Positions 33,190 through 45,889 of a stretch of 64,000 nt of DNA are shown piece after piece; within the stretch, counting starts at the first letter, position 1, and every line of letters begins with the position of its first letter. Both the position numbers and the translations under genes were made by a program. A model generated the notes under the pieces. The model saw only the letters and a list, made by a program, of their open reading frames with translations, made no database searches and was not told where the DNA came from. This DNA is from Seriola aureovittata (taxonomy: Eukaryota > Chordata > Actinopteri > Carangiformes > Carangidae), in the NCBI RefSeq assembly GCF_021018895.1, contig NC_079374.1, forward strand, positions 5,040,212 through 5,104,211, given 5' to 3'.

Positions 33190-33560
33190 ACCACATCTTC
33201 ATGCACAGAGAGGAAACTGATATTGATCTCCTAATCTTACTCTGTCTTTGTGAGCCAGCAAAGAAGCACATTTCAAAAAAAACCTCAGCGCTCTTTTGAA
33301 GTGGGCTGACAATGCGGCACTATGCACAGTGCTGAGGATACTTGTATGAGCCTGCACGATGCCACGGCAGCTGTGAGAAGAAAGTGGGATTAACAAAGCT
33401 GATTTAAAAGGATTAGAGGGTCCTACAGAAAACAGAGGACCACCAGGACATCTTCTGATGCGCACGGGCACGCGCACACATAATCCTTTTCAAGTGCTTT
33501 GTTGCAAATTGTTTGTCCCCATATTCATTGCGATTCAATCCATAAAAGCGCAGTGCAGTT
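33190..33560. other. Candidate conserved non-coding block
   Basis: Non-repetitive sequence with varied composition, GGATTA/TAATCC cores (33411-33416, 33481-33487) and CpG-containing segments such as GATGCCACGGCAGC. It sits just upstream of the candidate TATA box at 33087. The open frame on the minus strand (33199-33477) is not recognised. Confidence 0.25.
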
Positions 33561-33699
33561 GACAGATATGAAAGCAGAGGAGGAAGAGGTCAAGAGACAT
33601 GGGGAGAGTGTTACTGTGAGAGATTACTGTAGGGAACAAAAATAAAAACATCAATGTGACCTGAAATGCTGCAAGATTATCGCAGGCTGCTAACATGGC

Positions 33700-34150
33700 T
33701 CATGAGACTGAAGATGCTCTGCTGTGGAACTGTTGCAACACCTTTCTCCACTGTGGACACCAGTGTTCGAGCACTTTAGGTCTGGGGATGTTTTTCTTTG
33801 TTGTATCCAGTCCCTTGAGTTCCAGTGAAGAGATATCTTAATATATACAGCATACGATGATATTTTTACACAACTTTTTTTCCTGTGTCAACACAGCAGT
33901 GTTTCTGTGCACAAAACCAGGTCTATAAAGAAATGGTTTTCCCAGTGTGGTGTGACTGGTCTTGACTGTTGACTGCACAGAGCCGTGACCTCAACATCAG
34001 TGTGGGACCTCACTAATAATCTCAGACATGAAGCGGAGCATTTTCCTGCAGCCAGGTGCAAAATCTGGTGGAGCCCAAATTAATTTAGTGCTCATGGCTT
34101 TGGAGCGACATATTCTCTATGGGTGCACAGTTACAGTGATGTTCTTTTAG
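33700..34150 (+). mobile_element. Tc1-like transposon remnant, 3' part of transposase
   Basis: The plus strand retains the Tc1 catalytic-region signature as QSRDLN (33978-33995; the family has QSPDLN). After a deletion and frame shift it reads TSVWDLTN, matching the family's TSVPDLTN. Upstream, GTTCCAGTGAAGAGATATCT and CATACGATGATAT also correspond to this transposase gene. Frame shifts and deletions leave it non-functional. Confidence 0.8.
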
Positions 34151-34879
34151 CCATGTACTGTAGTGTAATTCTAGTTTAGGTTCCAGGGATGTTATTCCTG
34201 CCCCCCCCCCAAAAAAAAAAGTTTCTCCAGCTGAGGTTTACAGTGCTGGAGGAACTGACTTGGTGAAGTCTGCAGTGCCGATCTTTGCTGGTGAAACCGA
34301 AGCCTGAGAACTGAAGGAACAAACTGCGTTTCACTTGTGGAGAATTTTCTCTTTGTGCAATGCCAGCCTAAAAGCATCGTGAATGCATCTCTCCACTAAA
34401 TGTAATAAGATTTAAAAAACTATCTTTTCATCTGACTTTAGGGGCCAGATTCTCCAAAATATTGGAGTGTGGAAAAAAACCCAGAAAAGGTTTTCATTTT
34501 AGGTGATTCTATAACGAGCTATTGATCAGCTGCTGGGAACAAAGCAAAGGATTCTGTTATATCTGATCCTATACATCATCTCTGTACTCTTTCTCCAGTT
34601 TTATCTGTTGCTTATTCAACAGTGACACAATAGCAGCTGCAGGACCTTCACAATGACTGCAGCAACTTAGAAAAGAAAGACACACACAGCAGCTTTAAAC
34701 CTAATTGTGCTGAGTGGCAGTGAAGGTGTTCACGGTGCACAAACACATTTGTGGATGTTATAGAAATTCAATTACTGAACAAAAACAGTGTTGAGACACC
34801 TACAGTTTCCATTCTTTGTTGTGTATAGACCTTTTTTTTTTTTGCCATTTTTCTCATTGAAAACTGTCAAATGCATATT
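34151..34879. other. No gene recognised
   Basis: A C10/A10 junction lies at 34201-34220, with unassigned DNA on both sides. Confidence 0.6.
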
Positions 34880-35110
34880 TTCATTCAACACATTGTTGAG
34901 TCTTTTTCTCTACCACCATTACCCGCCTGGATTCTGGTTTCCCATTTGTCCTTGGCTGTCATGATAACAGTGCTGTAACACAGTCAGCCATCACGTTGTT
35001 CAGCTTCCAGAGTAACATCCTCTCCAGCAGTGGAAAGCCACCGTCTTGTTTTGCTTCTACTCTGCTTGTACTAAAGTTAGCACGCTAACCAGCTAGGCCC
35101 GGCTCGGTCG
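34880..35110. repeat. F2 family, partial copy
   Basis: It shares an ordered series with 40940-41235: TTTTTCTCTAC, GATTCTGGTT, GTCCTTGGCTGTCATGATAA, CAGCTTCCAG, and a GTTAGCACGCTAACCAGCTAG segment shortened here. The termini are missing. Confidence 0.55.
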
Positions 35111-35879
35111 GACCATCTCGTCACTTTTCAAAACCTAATCCAAATACAGGAAACAGCTAATTGCATGTGTTGTTTCCATAGTCTGAGCAATAGAATACAG
35201 CAATCTCTTCTATGTTTCCACATTCTGACTTAAAAGCACATGAACACACCGAAGACCGAGGATCCAAGGAGCAACAGTAGTGGGTACTGTTAATCATAAC
35301 TTAATCATGTGACTTTTGTTTTTACTATGAAACAATTTTGGTTTCAAAAGTAACAAAATAAAACACTTGAGTTTAAAAATAATTATGTGAGAGTGAAATT
35401 ACAGATCTTTAAAAATACTGCAAAAAGTACAAGCACACAAAAAACTTTGTTACAATAATCAGAGTAAATGTAACTTGTTACTTATAACCATGAAATATAG
35501 AATATATAATCACTTTTAGGAGCCACAATAAACCAAACTCATCAACTACATCACTTTTACAGAATGCATCCGAACTTATTTGTGAGGTGAAACTTTAACA
35601 TTTGTTCAAACTGATAACAGATGCTTTTCAGTGTCTACACTGCAGGATTTGATGTAACTTTCATTTTGTTTTCTGACTTGGTTCTTAGTTGATGCTGTCT
35701 TCATCGATCGACAGGAAATGTGCCATTTAAAACAAACAGATAACCGGGCACCTGCAGCTTAAAGCCACTGAATATACCTGAAATCACCCAAAACAATCAT
35801 TATTAAACTGCATATTCACTTACACACTCACTGACTCTCCTCATTGGCTAACTGCTGCTTGAAAACTGTGAGGGGGGGG

Positions 35880-36140
35880 GGGACTCAGGGGAAAAATCTT
35901 CTCATTGCCATGGCTACAGGGACCGGGGATGACGGCAACAGCATTAATTATTTTAGCATCAGGAGCGACTGAGGCTGGCGCCCGGTGGGACGGCAGTAGA
36001 GGGCCAATGGTAATTAACCACTGTCTGCTCTCACGTGTCACTTCCTGTGCCCGGGGTGTGTGAGCAGGAGGTCGTGATGTTCTCCAGTAATTACTGCATG
36101 TTCAATTGCTCATCTTTGCTCTCATTGGTTTGATTGTTTG
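35880..36140. promoter_or_regulatory. Candidate conserved regulatory block
   Basis: After a G10 run, the sequence GGGATGACGGCAACAGCATT, then AATTATTTTAGCATCAGGAG, and GGCCAATGGTAATTAACCAC has mixed homeodomain cores, CpGs and a CCAAT motif with no repeat character. Conservation was not tested. Confidence 0.3.
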
Positions 36141-36670
36141 ACTAAAGTGATCAGCAGTGGAACAGGTTGAACGGCTTCAGATGTCAGTTTTCACAATTTG
36201 ATTGGTTGTTTTTTTCTTCTTTTTTTTTTTGTTTTCTATTCTGTTCCCTTTTGTGTTTGTTCTGATGATGTTCTGTGTGTTAACATCTCAATCCTTTTGC
36301 ACCTGCACCGCTTGGCCTTGAGTGTGATTTCACATCACTCACGGATAATTTTATGGCGCTATTGTGCCAAACCGAAATGAGTGAGCTGGCTGTGCATCAT
36401 GCCTCCATGGTCATTATAGCATTTCTGTGTGTGTGTTTGGCAGTGGCAAAGAAATACACACACACAAACACAGAAATCACTTTCAGATTTCCTATAGCCA
36501 AAACCAGGTACAAACATACTTTGTACAGTTTTTGTATCTCAGTTGAGACTGACTTCGTGCCATCACAGCCTTTTCCTCCCAGCGCATGTTGATATTTTCA
36601 AACCATGGAGGAAAAGTTCATGCAGCTTTAGGAGTAAGGTATCAAAGACAAGCAATCTGCAAACATGTGT

Positions 36671-36930
36671 TAAAGGAATAGTTAAAGATATGCGCATTCA
36701 CCCTTTTTCCAAGAGTTCAAACTGATACTAAACTCATGTGGTAAATGTGAAGCTTCAAGCAGCCGCTGGTAGCTTAGCTTAGCACAAAGACAGTGGGAAA
36801 CAGCCAGCCTGAATCTGTCCATATAGGTAGCAAAATCTGCATACCAGCACCTCTGAAGGTTACATGCATGTTACGTCTCATTTGTTTAATCCACACAAAA
36901 ACTGAGGTGAAAAAAACAAAACAAAAAATA
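36671..36930 (+). repeat. Repeat family F1, copy
   Basis: It begins TTAAAGGAATAGTTAAAGAT and contains GTAGCTTAGCTTAGCACAAA, CCAGCACCTCTGAAGG and TTTGTTTAATCCACACAAA, in the same order as 49078-49460. It abuts the Tc1-like remnant at 36935. Confidence 0.75.
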
Positions 36931-36934
36931 ACCC

Positions 36935-37780
36935 TTATAAAAGTGCTCAGACCTTTAATTCAGTGCTTGAAGTCTCTTTGGCGGCAATAACACCTTCATG
37001 TCTTCTTGGCTAAGTCTCTACAAGCTTTGCACTCCTGGGTTTGAGCAGTTCATCTAATTCTTCCAGCCAGATCCTCTCAAGCTCCGTCAGATGTTCTGTG
37101 GGGTTTATGTCTGGGCTCCGGGAGACTTGTCCTGAAGCCACTCCAGGGTTGTCTTGGCATTTTTCTTCCGGTCATTGTTTCAGGTTGTGTGAACTGGTTT
37201 GCACAGGTTTTTGGGATGGTATTTGCCTGCTGATGAGCAGAGCCTGGTGTTTGGAGTGCTGCCCAAAGGCTTCGTTTTGTGTCTCATCAAACCAGAGAAT
37301 CTTTTTCCTCATCCTCTCTCAGTCCTTTAAATGTTGTTTGGCAGACTCCTTTTATTCAACGTGGCCTCAGTCTAGCCACTCTACCATAAAAGCCTGATTG
37401 ACGGAGAGCTGCTGAGATGTCCGTCCTTCCAGCAGGTTCTCTCATCTCTGCAGAGACTTCTGACGCTCTGTTACAGTGACTGTGTTGTTCTTGGTCACCC
37501 CGTTGACCAAAGGACCTTGTTGCCCATTTACTCAACTCAAGGAAGAGTGCTGGAGGTTTTTGTCCTGACATGTAATGTGAATTGTGGGACATTATGTACT
37601 CTATTAACTGGACCCAATCAATTCAGTTTGTCACAGGTGGACTCCAATCACGTTCTAGACACATCTCAAGGACAATCAAGCAAACAGGACGAACCCGAGG
37701 CACAGCAAAGGCTCTTTTGAATTCTTTTGTAAATGAGAGATTGAAGTTTTTTATTTCTAACACATTTGCAATAAAACATT
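36935..37780 (-). mobile_element. Tc1-like transposon remnant, transposase on minus strand
   Basis: The minus strand encodes QSGFYGRVARLRP (family: helix-turn-helix linker ...GLYGRVARRKP) and KILWFDETQNEAFG (family: VLWSDETKIELFG, including a catalytic Asp). The ends correspond to the usual TGCTCAGACC and TTTTGTAAAT outer sequences of this family. At about 845 bases against the usual 1.6 kb, it lacks internal segments and the frame is broken, so it is a pseudogene. Confidence 0.88.
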
Positions 37781-38798
37781 GCACTGTATATACCTTCCAT
37801 CACTGGTGCTTTTAACCTTCCTCCTGCGTTCTTAGAGATTTCTCTTTGGATATCTTTGTCTTTCAGGCAACAACACAATTATTCAAGGAAATATTTATTC
37901 ACCTGTTTTTTTATGAAGACGATATGTTCTAGTCAAATATAAATACCATTATTTTTCTGTCCTGCCTCCTTAATTCTTCATGAATAAGATTATTTCCAAT
38001 TGATCTTATTAAATTGATGAAAACACAAACGTTGGAAAAAAAAAAAAAATGGTAATTTTTCACAGTTGCATGAATCCACAGAAACAGATGAAAAATATGA
38101 GAAAGGAAAATCACTCAATTTCTTATTGGAGTCTAAAAATCAGCAAAGGACAAACAATTTGGTTTGAATATGAACTCCTGGTTCCAGTCTTTGCAGAATT
38201 TTCTGCATGGTTGAGTTGTGAAACTTCACCAGTGGGAGGAAATTTAGGGATTTGGTGCAGCTATTAAGCTGTAAAACAGTCTGACACGGTCAGGGAGTAC
38301 ATCTTTAAGATCTGATGATGGCTTATGACTCATTCTATGTGTGTGTGTGTATATGTGTGTATGAAACGGGTACTTGTGTGTGTGCGTGTGTGTCTATACC
38401 CATCCATTTAAATGAAGCCACTGTATATTTTTAGATCTGATGCGATATCGTGTGATGACACAACGTTTAAATCTTTTTGTGCTCAGGAGGAGATTTTTCC
38501 TGTAAGACGATGAGATCATTCCTCCAGCACAGAACTCTTGCTCTACTCTAACATGTTTTATTCAGAGATGACATCATGCTACTGGAAGCCTTTGTATCCC
38601 TCCTCAATGAAGGTCATGTGAAGCAGAAACCAGGCTGAGAGAGCAGAGAGTGTGCGCTGGTGAAAAACAGCTAAATTTTAGTTTCAAATCCTCTAAGCTG
38701 CAGTTTTCTAGTTTGTGCTTCTGGTGATTTTCTCCAAACTTCTGTGAACCAGAAACCTTATCGCACATACTGTATCCACCCACACACACACACGCACG

Positions 38799-38850
<52 letters not shown>

Positions 38851-40880
38851 CACACACTCACACCAGTTATGAGCTTCCCACATGGATAGACACAAGACGA
38901 ACACACATGCCCAGTTGCCCCTCTGAAACACTCCGCTGTGCAGTCTGAAAGTTCCCAAACTGCTTTCCGCCTCCTCACCTCCTGTCTCTACTCCATCTCC
39001 ATCTCCCCATCCGTCTTTCAATCCACCCATCCCTCATCTGTCCTCCTCTTTCTCTATAGTCTGTGAGTGAGGTGCTGGCACAAGACTTTCTCTTGGCAAT
39101 GAAAAACTTGTGGAAAGCTTTGCTTTTAGTAAATCTGGAGGGTGCAGAGATGGAAGGAGTGAGGAAGGCAGAGAAGAGAGAGGAGAGAGGGTTTAGTCAA
39201 CCATGACTGGGTCGCCTGGGCGGGGCTGTCTTATGCTGACCTGAGGTAACAAATGACCCCAGGACGCCATCACTGATGATGTGTCCTGGAGTCCTGGTTT
39301 GGCCTCTTGATGTGCGCAATCATCTTTTTGAAATTACAAATAGTAAGGATAGAAAAAACGACTTAGAGGAGGAAACTGTGACGCACGGGTTTTTGTTTTG
39401 CTGCTTTATGAGCTCTGGTGGCTGGTCTGTGTTCCTGCTGTAAAACCACTGATATCATTTTTATTTTTATTGCATATAACCTCATTCTGGTTCGAAACAT
39501 CCGTCTTTAAATCCAGCAGCTTCTAGACAACACACATTTGATCACAGATCCTCATCTGTAAAACTGAGAAATAAAAAATAATACTGAAGCTTTGCGGGTG
39601 CGACATCAGTAATAAAAGTTATTGGCACCTTAACTGATTGTTGGCACGGAGCAGTGGTGGCGCTAGCAGACCAAAAAGGTGGGGCTAATTAAAAATAATG
39701 AGCTTTGTGAGTAATCTTTGTACTAGCATACAACCTAATATTATCAGAGCCAAACATAATGTTATTAACACCAGTAAAGTGTCAATTTACTATTGAAGTC
39801 AGCTTAAAACTCTATCAGCTGTATTATTTAATCAAAGGTTAAGAAAATGCCTTCAAAATAAAACTCATAATCATGGCATAATCATTTCAATTTATTATCT
39901 ATCCGATTGAAATGTGTCGTGGATGAGCTGAACAGAGCTGACAGTGGTTCACGTCCTCTGAGGTGTCCACCAACACACTGAGGTGTTCAGATCAGGACAC
40001 GCTGAACAGACTCCATGTGCAGTTTCCTTATCTCTCCTCTCAGCTGCTCCTCTATCTGCCCTGCACCATCTGTCATTCATCTGAATAAATGCCACAGGTA
40101 TTTAGTTTTTTCTTTTTTTACATCGCTGCTTGAATATCTGCCACAGGTCTTTTGGATTTTGTCTTCATGTCTGAACGCTCTGAGGACGAGACTATCAAAA
40201 CATGAAACGACCATCTGCCGCTCTTCCTCAGACGCACATGGACACACGTGTACATCACACAGAACATCACATGTACAGCGGTGGCAGCATTGGTTCATTT
40301 TCTTTCAATTAATTTCACAGTTACTAACAACAATGGTAAAAAACGAAGCCTCTTGGATGAATGGAGAAATATCTTCAATACTAAAACTGCACATCTAGAC
40401 TTTTCTCTGCAGGGAGCGTCTCATGTAGTTTCCTGCTTCAGTTGGTGCCGCATTATAAGCTGAGTCCAAGTTCAAGCGTCGCCTCGTTCAAAGTCTCCAC
40501 TTAAAGGTCATTTACGTCAGAGCAAGTCAACAAGGTCTGTCTCATTTCAAAGGCTATGAAACGTACGAATCCTTCACAGCCCTCTGAATCCCACAATCCA
40601 TTGAATGTCAGTGGTTTTTGTCAACTTGTTATATCGGGTAATATCACAGCTCGTTTGTACCAGCTTCTTTTTTATTAGACACTTGGACTGACTAGCCTGG
40701 ATATTTTAGATAGCTGGTACATTTAAATGCAAGTTATATAACTATATTCACCATTAACATTCATTAAGTATTATATATTTTTTCTAATTTAATTTACCAC
40801 TTGATTGGCTGTTTTAGGCACATTTCTCTCAGGTGGTAAATTTAAAATGTTCAGACTTTAGAGCTGGCAAGGACTTCGAG
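37781..40880. other. No gene recognised; CA tract and unassigned DNA
   Basis: It includes the A-run at 38037-38049, weak TG tracts near 38340-38395, the CA microsatellite at 38780-38847 and purine-rich sequence near 39140-39195. Open frames at 38604-38978 and 40015-40463 are unsupported. Confidence 0.6.
38780..38847. repeat. (CA)n microsatellite, interrupted
   Basis: CA units with CGCACGCATA interruptions. Confidence 0.95.
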
Positions 40881-41432
40881 TTAAAGGAGCTGTATTGTAA
40901 GTTTTGTTGTTAACATGAGCATGAACAGTGTTTTTCTCTACGACCTTTGACCTTGTAGATTCTGGTTGTCCCATGTGTCCTTGACTATCGTGATAACAGT
41001 ACTGTGACACGTTCAGCCAATCATGTTCAGCTTCCAGTGTTGTGGAGTTATTTGTTCAAACCACTGTTTGAATAGTTATTTGTAAGTTTTGCTATTGCTA
41101 CATAGCTAATGTTAGCTGTTTACTTACCAGTGTGGGAGAAATATTGAGAGTTCAGCTCCAGCGTTGGAAAGCAAGGATAATGTTAGCTCTTGTTTCTACT
41201 ATGCCTTTGCCTCTCCTAAAGTTAGCGCTAATTAGCTAGCTGTCCGATAGCGACTCACTGTAGCCTCATATCTGCTCTGAAGACATAGCGCCAATCAGAG
41301 GACGCATTATAACATCTTTTCTTGTAAACGCAACAATGGCCGAAGCTCTTGTAAAGCGACGGTCACCACCGTCTGCTCCCGGGAAGAAAGCACGTTCAGC
41401 ATCAAAGAAAAGTTACAAATAGCCCCTCTAAA
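40881..41432. mobile_element. F2 family, composite copy
   Basis: The left end TTAAAGGAGCTG is followed by a stretch shared with 34880-35110. At 41075 a second terminus-like segment (GTTATTTGTAAGTTTTGCTA) restarts the element. The right end is GTTACAAATAGCCCCTCTAA. The inner segment ATTATAACATCTTTTCTTG and AACAATGGCC is the reverse complement of sequence in the copy at 17742-18130. This suggests one element inserted into, or recombined with, another. Confidence 0.6.
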
Positions 41433-41669
41433 AGGCCTTAATGCACCATCAGTGCTGGTCTGTGGTGACTTTTGAAGGAGTCAGAGCAACTGAGACACAG
41501 CCACTGTTGTCTTGCTGCTTTGAAGTAGTTATGTGTGTTAACAACACATCTGGTGGTATGACTACAGTAAATGTAATTATATTTGAGCTATAAGCTGGCA
41601 GACCCAACATTCATCAACCCAGTGGTGACATCTGCAGTGTCTGGTAGCCAAGGATTCATCTACTATATA

Positions 41670-41671
<2 letters not shown>

Positions 41672-41734
<63 letters not shown>

Positions 41735-41943
41735 CTGCTGTGATGAACCACAGGCTACAAAATCTGTCTTGTTGGAAGGATGGCTGGAGGTTAAAGAAGA
41801 ATCTGAAACAGAAGACAGAAAGCTCTTTAATTCCATATGAGCCAAGTGTGGTATTATTTTTTAAATTTTTTTCTTCACAGTTTTCCCCTAGGACTTCACC
41901 ATTGAAATCTGTGCGTGTTTGTGTGTGTGTGTGTGTGTGTGTG
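41672..41943. repeat. (TG)n tracts
   Basis: A perfect TG repeat at 41672-41733 and a shorter one at 41913-41943. Confidence 0.96.
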
Positions 41944-42539
41944 CAGCCACCTGCTGAGCAGCGCATAGAAACTAGTCTGGGATTTTGGCGTCAATACTTC
42001 AGGGTCTGTCTGATAAGCTTGGCCTAAGGGGAGAAACCAAACCAAAATAACAACCCAGAGACAGAGAGAGCTTTTCTGTCAGGAAGAAAAAGCATGTCGG
42101 GGGACAAAGATGACAAGACAGCACAACACTACAAGTACAGTTGGGCCCAGACTCAGATCATTTTATTTTTGCCATGCAGAGAAAAAAAAATAGCCAACTT
42201 AAAATAAAATATGGAAAATAAAATTTCACAGGCTCAGTGCTGCGTTGCGTTTCGGTTGCTTCACCTCCATCATCATCACTTTTCATCACAGAGCCGCTCT
42301 GAAAGCGCTTCAGCGGCTGAGGTCAAGGTTAAACTGTTTTGGCAACGTGTTTTTGGTGTGTTTTTCAAGTAAATCGAACACACAGTTGCAGCTCATTTAG
42401 GAACAAGTGAGAGATAGAGAGAGACTCTTCACTCGGGGTAAGGATTGGCGTGACCATGGTTAACAGCTCTGGATTTAGGCTTCTTTACTTCCAATGATGC
42501 TCACTAGGAGTGCGGTGAACAACCAGACAGAGCTTAGCT

Positions 42540-43070
42540 CTATAGATGTGCGACACACACTGCCAACTCTCCATCTATGATTCTGCATCATGTAATGAGT
42601 CTGACTCACCGGATGCAGGCTGTAGGTATAAGCCTGCCATTGGGCGCCAATTCCAGGCGGCATTCTACATCCCTTTCTGCTTCCTCTGCCTGTTACCGTT
42701 TCCAAAATCTCCTTCGCTACGGGCAACAACCTCCGGTCTAGCAGCTTACGTGCTGAAACTGGCAAGTTTAGATGAAGATTTGGGTTGTGAAATCGCACAG
42801 TCGACACACGTCTTTCATACGTTTTTGTGTTGTTTTCTTTACGTGGAAAGAAAAAAAAAGTTCCCACCGACACTATTTTGCAGGGACACCATCACTGTGC
42901 TCAGCACCGCCCAAGACAATTGTGATTGGTTTAAAGAAAATGCAAACAAGCCAGAGTGTTTTTCCACCAACAGCAGACTTATAATGAGCGCAGCCAGACC
43001 ATTCTCCAGCACCGACACAGCGCTGTGGTCTGGCTATGTCAGACTACTTCATGAGAATCTGATAACACTT
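42540..43070 (-). repeat. Teleost interspersed repeat ('GTAGTCTCGCATTGCCAGACC' type)
   Basis: Read on the minus strand it begins TAGTCTGACATAGCCAGACC and continues CAGCGCTGTG. It then has CTTTAAACCAATCACAATTG, TCTTGGGCGG and CTGCAAAATAGTGTCGG. These are landmarks of a repeat common in acanthopterygian genomes. The 175-codon open frame on the plus strand is a chance frame inside it. The class is not assigned. Confidence 0.65.
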
Positions 43071-43604
43071 TAATTTTGCATGAACAGTCTTAAACATACT
43101 TTGGTAAAATATTAAAAACCTGTGCTTTAACTACAGGATTATATACTGAACTGAAGGAAACAGTAAATGTGCTGTCAAAGCAAAACAATAAACTGTGGAG
43201 CTGGTGATGATTCTCACTATGACTGAGAACCTCTTTAACATTACACAGTGTCATCTGATTTAGTGTTAATATAAAAGAAGTTGAATCATGCAGCTGGATA
43301 ACACTGATTCCTTGTATCCGTCTACAGTATTAACCACACACATGAAATCTGCAATGCATAAAAGGCTGGTTTTAGTGGTAGTGTGTATGAGTGGCAGTAT
43401 TGTGCACACACAGTGGGACGGTACCGAACCAGAGGTCAGCTGATGTGACGCTGATCACCGAGTGAAAAGAAAGACAGAAAAAAGAAGCTATAAACTGAAG
43501 AAGTGAACAGACTAAAACGATTCTGTGAAGTGATTCGTGATTCCCACCTCTACTTTAATTTACTGCAGTCCTGTGGAAGACTTGAGGATGGGGGGGCAAC
43601 AGGA

Positions 43605-43721
43605 TGTGTGTGTGTGCGCGTGTGTGTGTGTGTGTGTGTGTGTTGGAAGGAGGGGTGATACTGAATAATTCAACTGTTCTGCCCAAATTCTGTGGTGAAG
43701 CCAGGCAGAAAGAGGACAACA

Positions 43722-43811
<90 letters not shown>

Positions 43812-43971
43812 ATGTGGAGGGGCAGCAGAGAAGGTCAGACATGTTGGGAGGATTTAAATGGGATTTCTTTTCCTTCATCTTTAAAAAGGTGCAGCAGAGA
43901 CGCAACATTGAAATTGGGTCAAGGAAATGGGTGAAGGTGAGTGTAACCCCCACTGAAACACCCCCCACCCA

Positions 43972-44002
<31 letters not shown>
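43605..44002. repeat. Three dinucleotide tracts
   Basis: TG/CG-interrupted tract at 43605-43641, a perfect TG tract at 43727-43810 and a CA tract at 43974-44002. Confidence 0.96.
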
Positions 44003-45061
44003 TGGACGTCTGGAGGAAGCCCACAGAGCAGAGTGAGGGAGAAATCACCCTGAAGATGTTTTTTTTAATTCTTTAAGAAAAAAAAACATGGTCAGTGTGT
44101 TTTTCTTGTTCCAAACACTGGCGCTCATTTCTGGCCAGATCCTGAAACAACAGACTGAACTGGTGACCACAGAATTTATTTCTTGTTTCGACAAAAATGA
44201 GTCCTGAATACCGAACACAACACTGAACAACTTGATGTGGATGTTTTTGCAGCTTAGCTCAGCCTAAAAGCTACTACCCCAGTTCATTTCCTGTGTGTTT
44301 ATGTGTGTGTGTCTCGTCTGCAATGTACAATACAGTAATGTAACAAAGCATTTTCCCTGTTACCTAGCCGACAGTATCCATGGATGCAGTTACCCGTCTG
44401 TGGGGCTTTCTCTTTGTGTTTCTGCTTTGTGATGTCAAAAAGAGACAAGCCCATGTTGAGATCACCTGGAAGCGAATCCTGTTTGCCCGTGTTCTGCTCT
44501 AAATGTTCCTTTTGGTTAATGAAGAGGCAGATCAGGGCTGAGAGGACACAGAGGACCAGAGGCAGTGAGCAGACATGCAGAGAAAAGGTCTGATCCACCA
44601 CATCAAACTCAAGCCTCTCTAAATGTACGTTTATTTTGTCAGACGAGAGAATAAAGATATGATTGATCAGTGCAGCACAGCAGCAGCTGTACTGTTTGAC
44701 TGGTTAACAGGTAGCATTTATTAGCTGCAGCTAAAAATGAGAGCAACTCACCTGTGAGCTCGGCTGAATTAAAAGACACTGTCGGTCACAGAGAGCAAGA
44801 GGGGACAGAACAGAGGTTTGACCATGAGTGTCTGTCCCACTTCTCAACCTGAAGACTACAATAAAATGAAGACCAGATTTAGCCATTTTCCTTTTGTTCA
44901 TGTTTTTCATCATTGATGGAGATATTTACGAAAACAACCTAAAAAAAAAAGTGCCTCATAATTTTCACACATTGTTTGTGTCAGTGTGGACAGAGCCTCA
45001 CTGCAGTCACCTGGAAAGAGTAACTGAAAATATATCAAATTATACAGTCATATAATATATA

Positions 45062-45099
<38 letters not shown>

Positions 45100-45593
45100 T
45101 ATATATATATATATACACATATACATAAAACATATATTAGCTGAATAAAGCTGGAGATGTGGGCGGTGATTCAGTCTGAAACTAGGCTAAATGAATGTGC
45201 AAGGTATATTAAACTGCAGGTAACCATAGCAACAGTGCTTTACTTGACGTAGTGTTATTAGGTAATAGAAAATAGTTCAGATATAATCATATTTAAATGT
45301 GAAGCAAGTCAGAATTACACATTGAAATATTTAAATGCTGCATACAACTAAGAGTATAGACTCTGAGGCTGTTGAGGCACAGTGGTGCTTTGACATGCTA
45401 ACCTCAGCATGCTAACATGCTAAAATGCTGAGGTTAGGGGTGTCACGATATAAAGCCTACCGGTATTGAAGTTTAAAAAATGAGATGTTGATATTGTGTT
45501 AATAATACATATTTGATAATATTGTGATGGCAGATGTTGGGCCTTGTGGATCTTTTGGTTATCAGTTCATCTGATTCCCTTTTCACTTTCCAT
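44003..45593. other. No gene recognised
   Basis: It contains open frames with splice-like borders on the minus strand (44752-44867 and about 44475-44632) that do not join in a common frame, a (TA)n tract at 45054-45115 and unassigned DNA. See rejected items. Confidence 0.55.
45054..45115. repeat. (TA)n tract
   Basis: Two TA runs separated by GTATA, able to form a cruciform. Confidence 0.95.
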
Positions 45594-45755
45594 TAAAGGA
45601 GCTATTTGTAAGTTTTGCTAGTGCTACATAGCCAATGTTAGCATCAAACATCCAAAACAAAACTTACTTTCCAACAAAATGTCACCCAAGTTTTACCCAA
45701 AATGTCACCATCACCAAAACTATGAGTTGTTATTCTTGTACTATGCTCCTTTAAG
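45594..45755. mobile_element. F2 family, short copy with inverted termini
   Basis: The left end TTAAAGGAGCTATTTGTAAG, then TTTTGCTAGTGCTACATAGC, and the right end ATGCTCCTTTAA form a 160-base internally deleted version of the F2 element. Confidence 0.7.
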
Positions 45756-45833
45756 TAGCTGGACCCCTGTATATTTGTGTAGCTGTGTGTATCTGTGTAT
45801 CTATGCTTGTATTTGTCCATTAGTACGTATATT

Positions 45834-45835
<2 letters not shown>

Positions 45836-45873
<38 letters not shown>
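45836..45873. repeat. (TG)n microsatellite
   Basis: About 19 TG units. Confidence 0.96.
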
Positions 45874-45876
<3 letters not shown>

Positions 45877-45889
45877 CAGTGACAAATGG

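Noticed and set aside
42546..43073. 175-codon plus-strand open frame
   Set aside because: It lies inside a common teleost interspersed repeat and in the antisense orientation of that repeat.
44299..44870. Minus-strand open frames with a hydrophobic stretch (LPLVLCVLSALICLF) and splice-like borders at 44752-44867 and near 44475-44632
   Set aside because: The well-bounded upstream segment ends in phase 0, and joining it to the next segment at the available acceptor hits a stop. No family is recognised.
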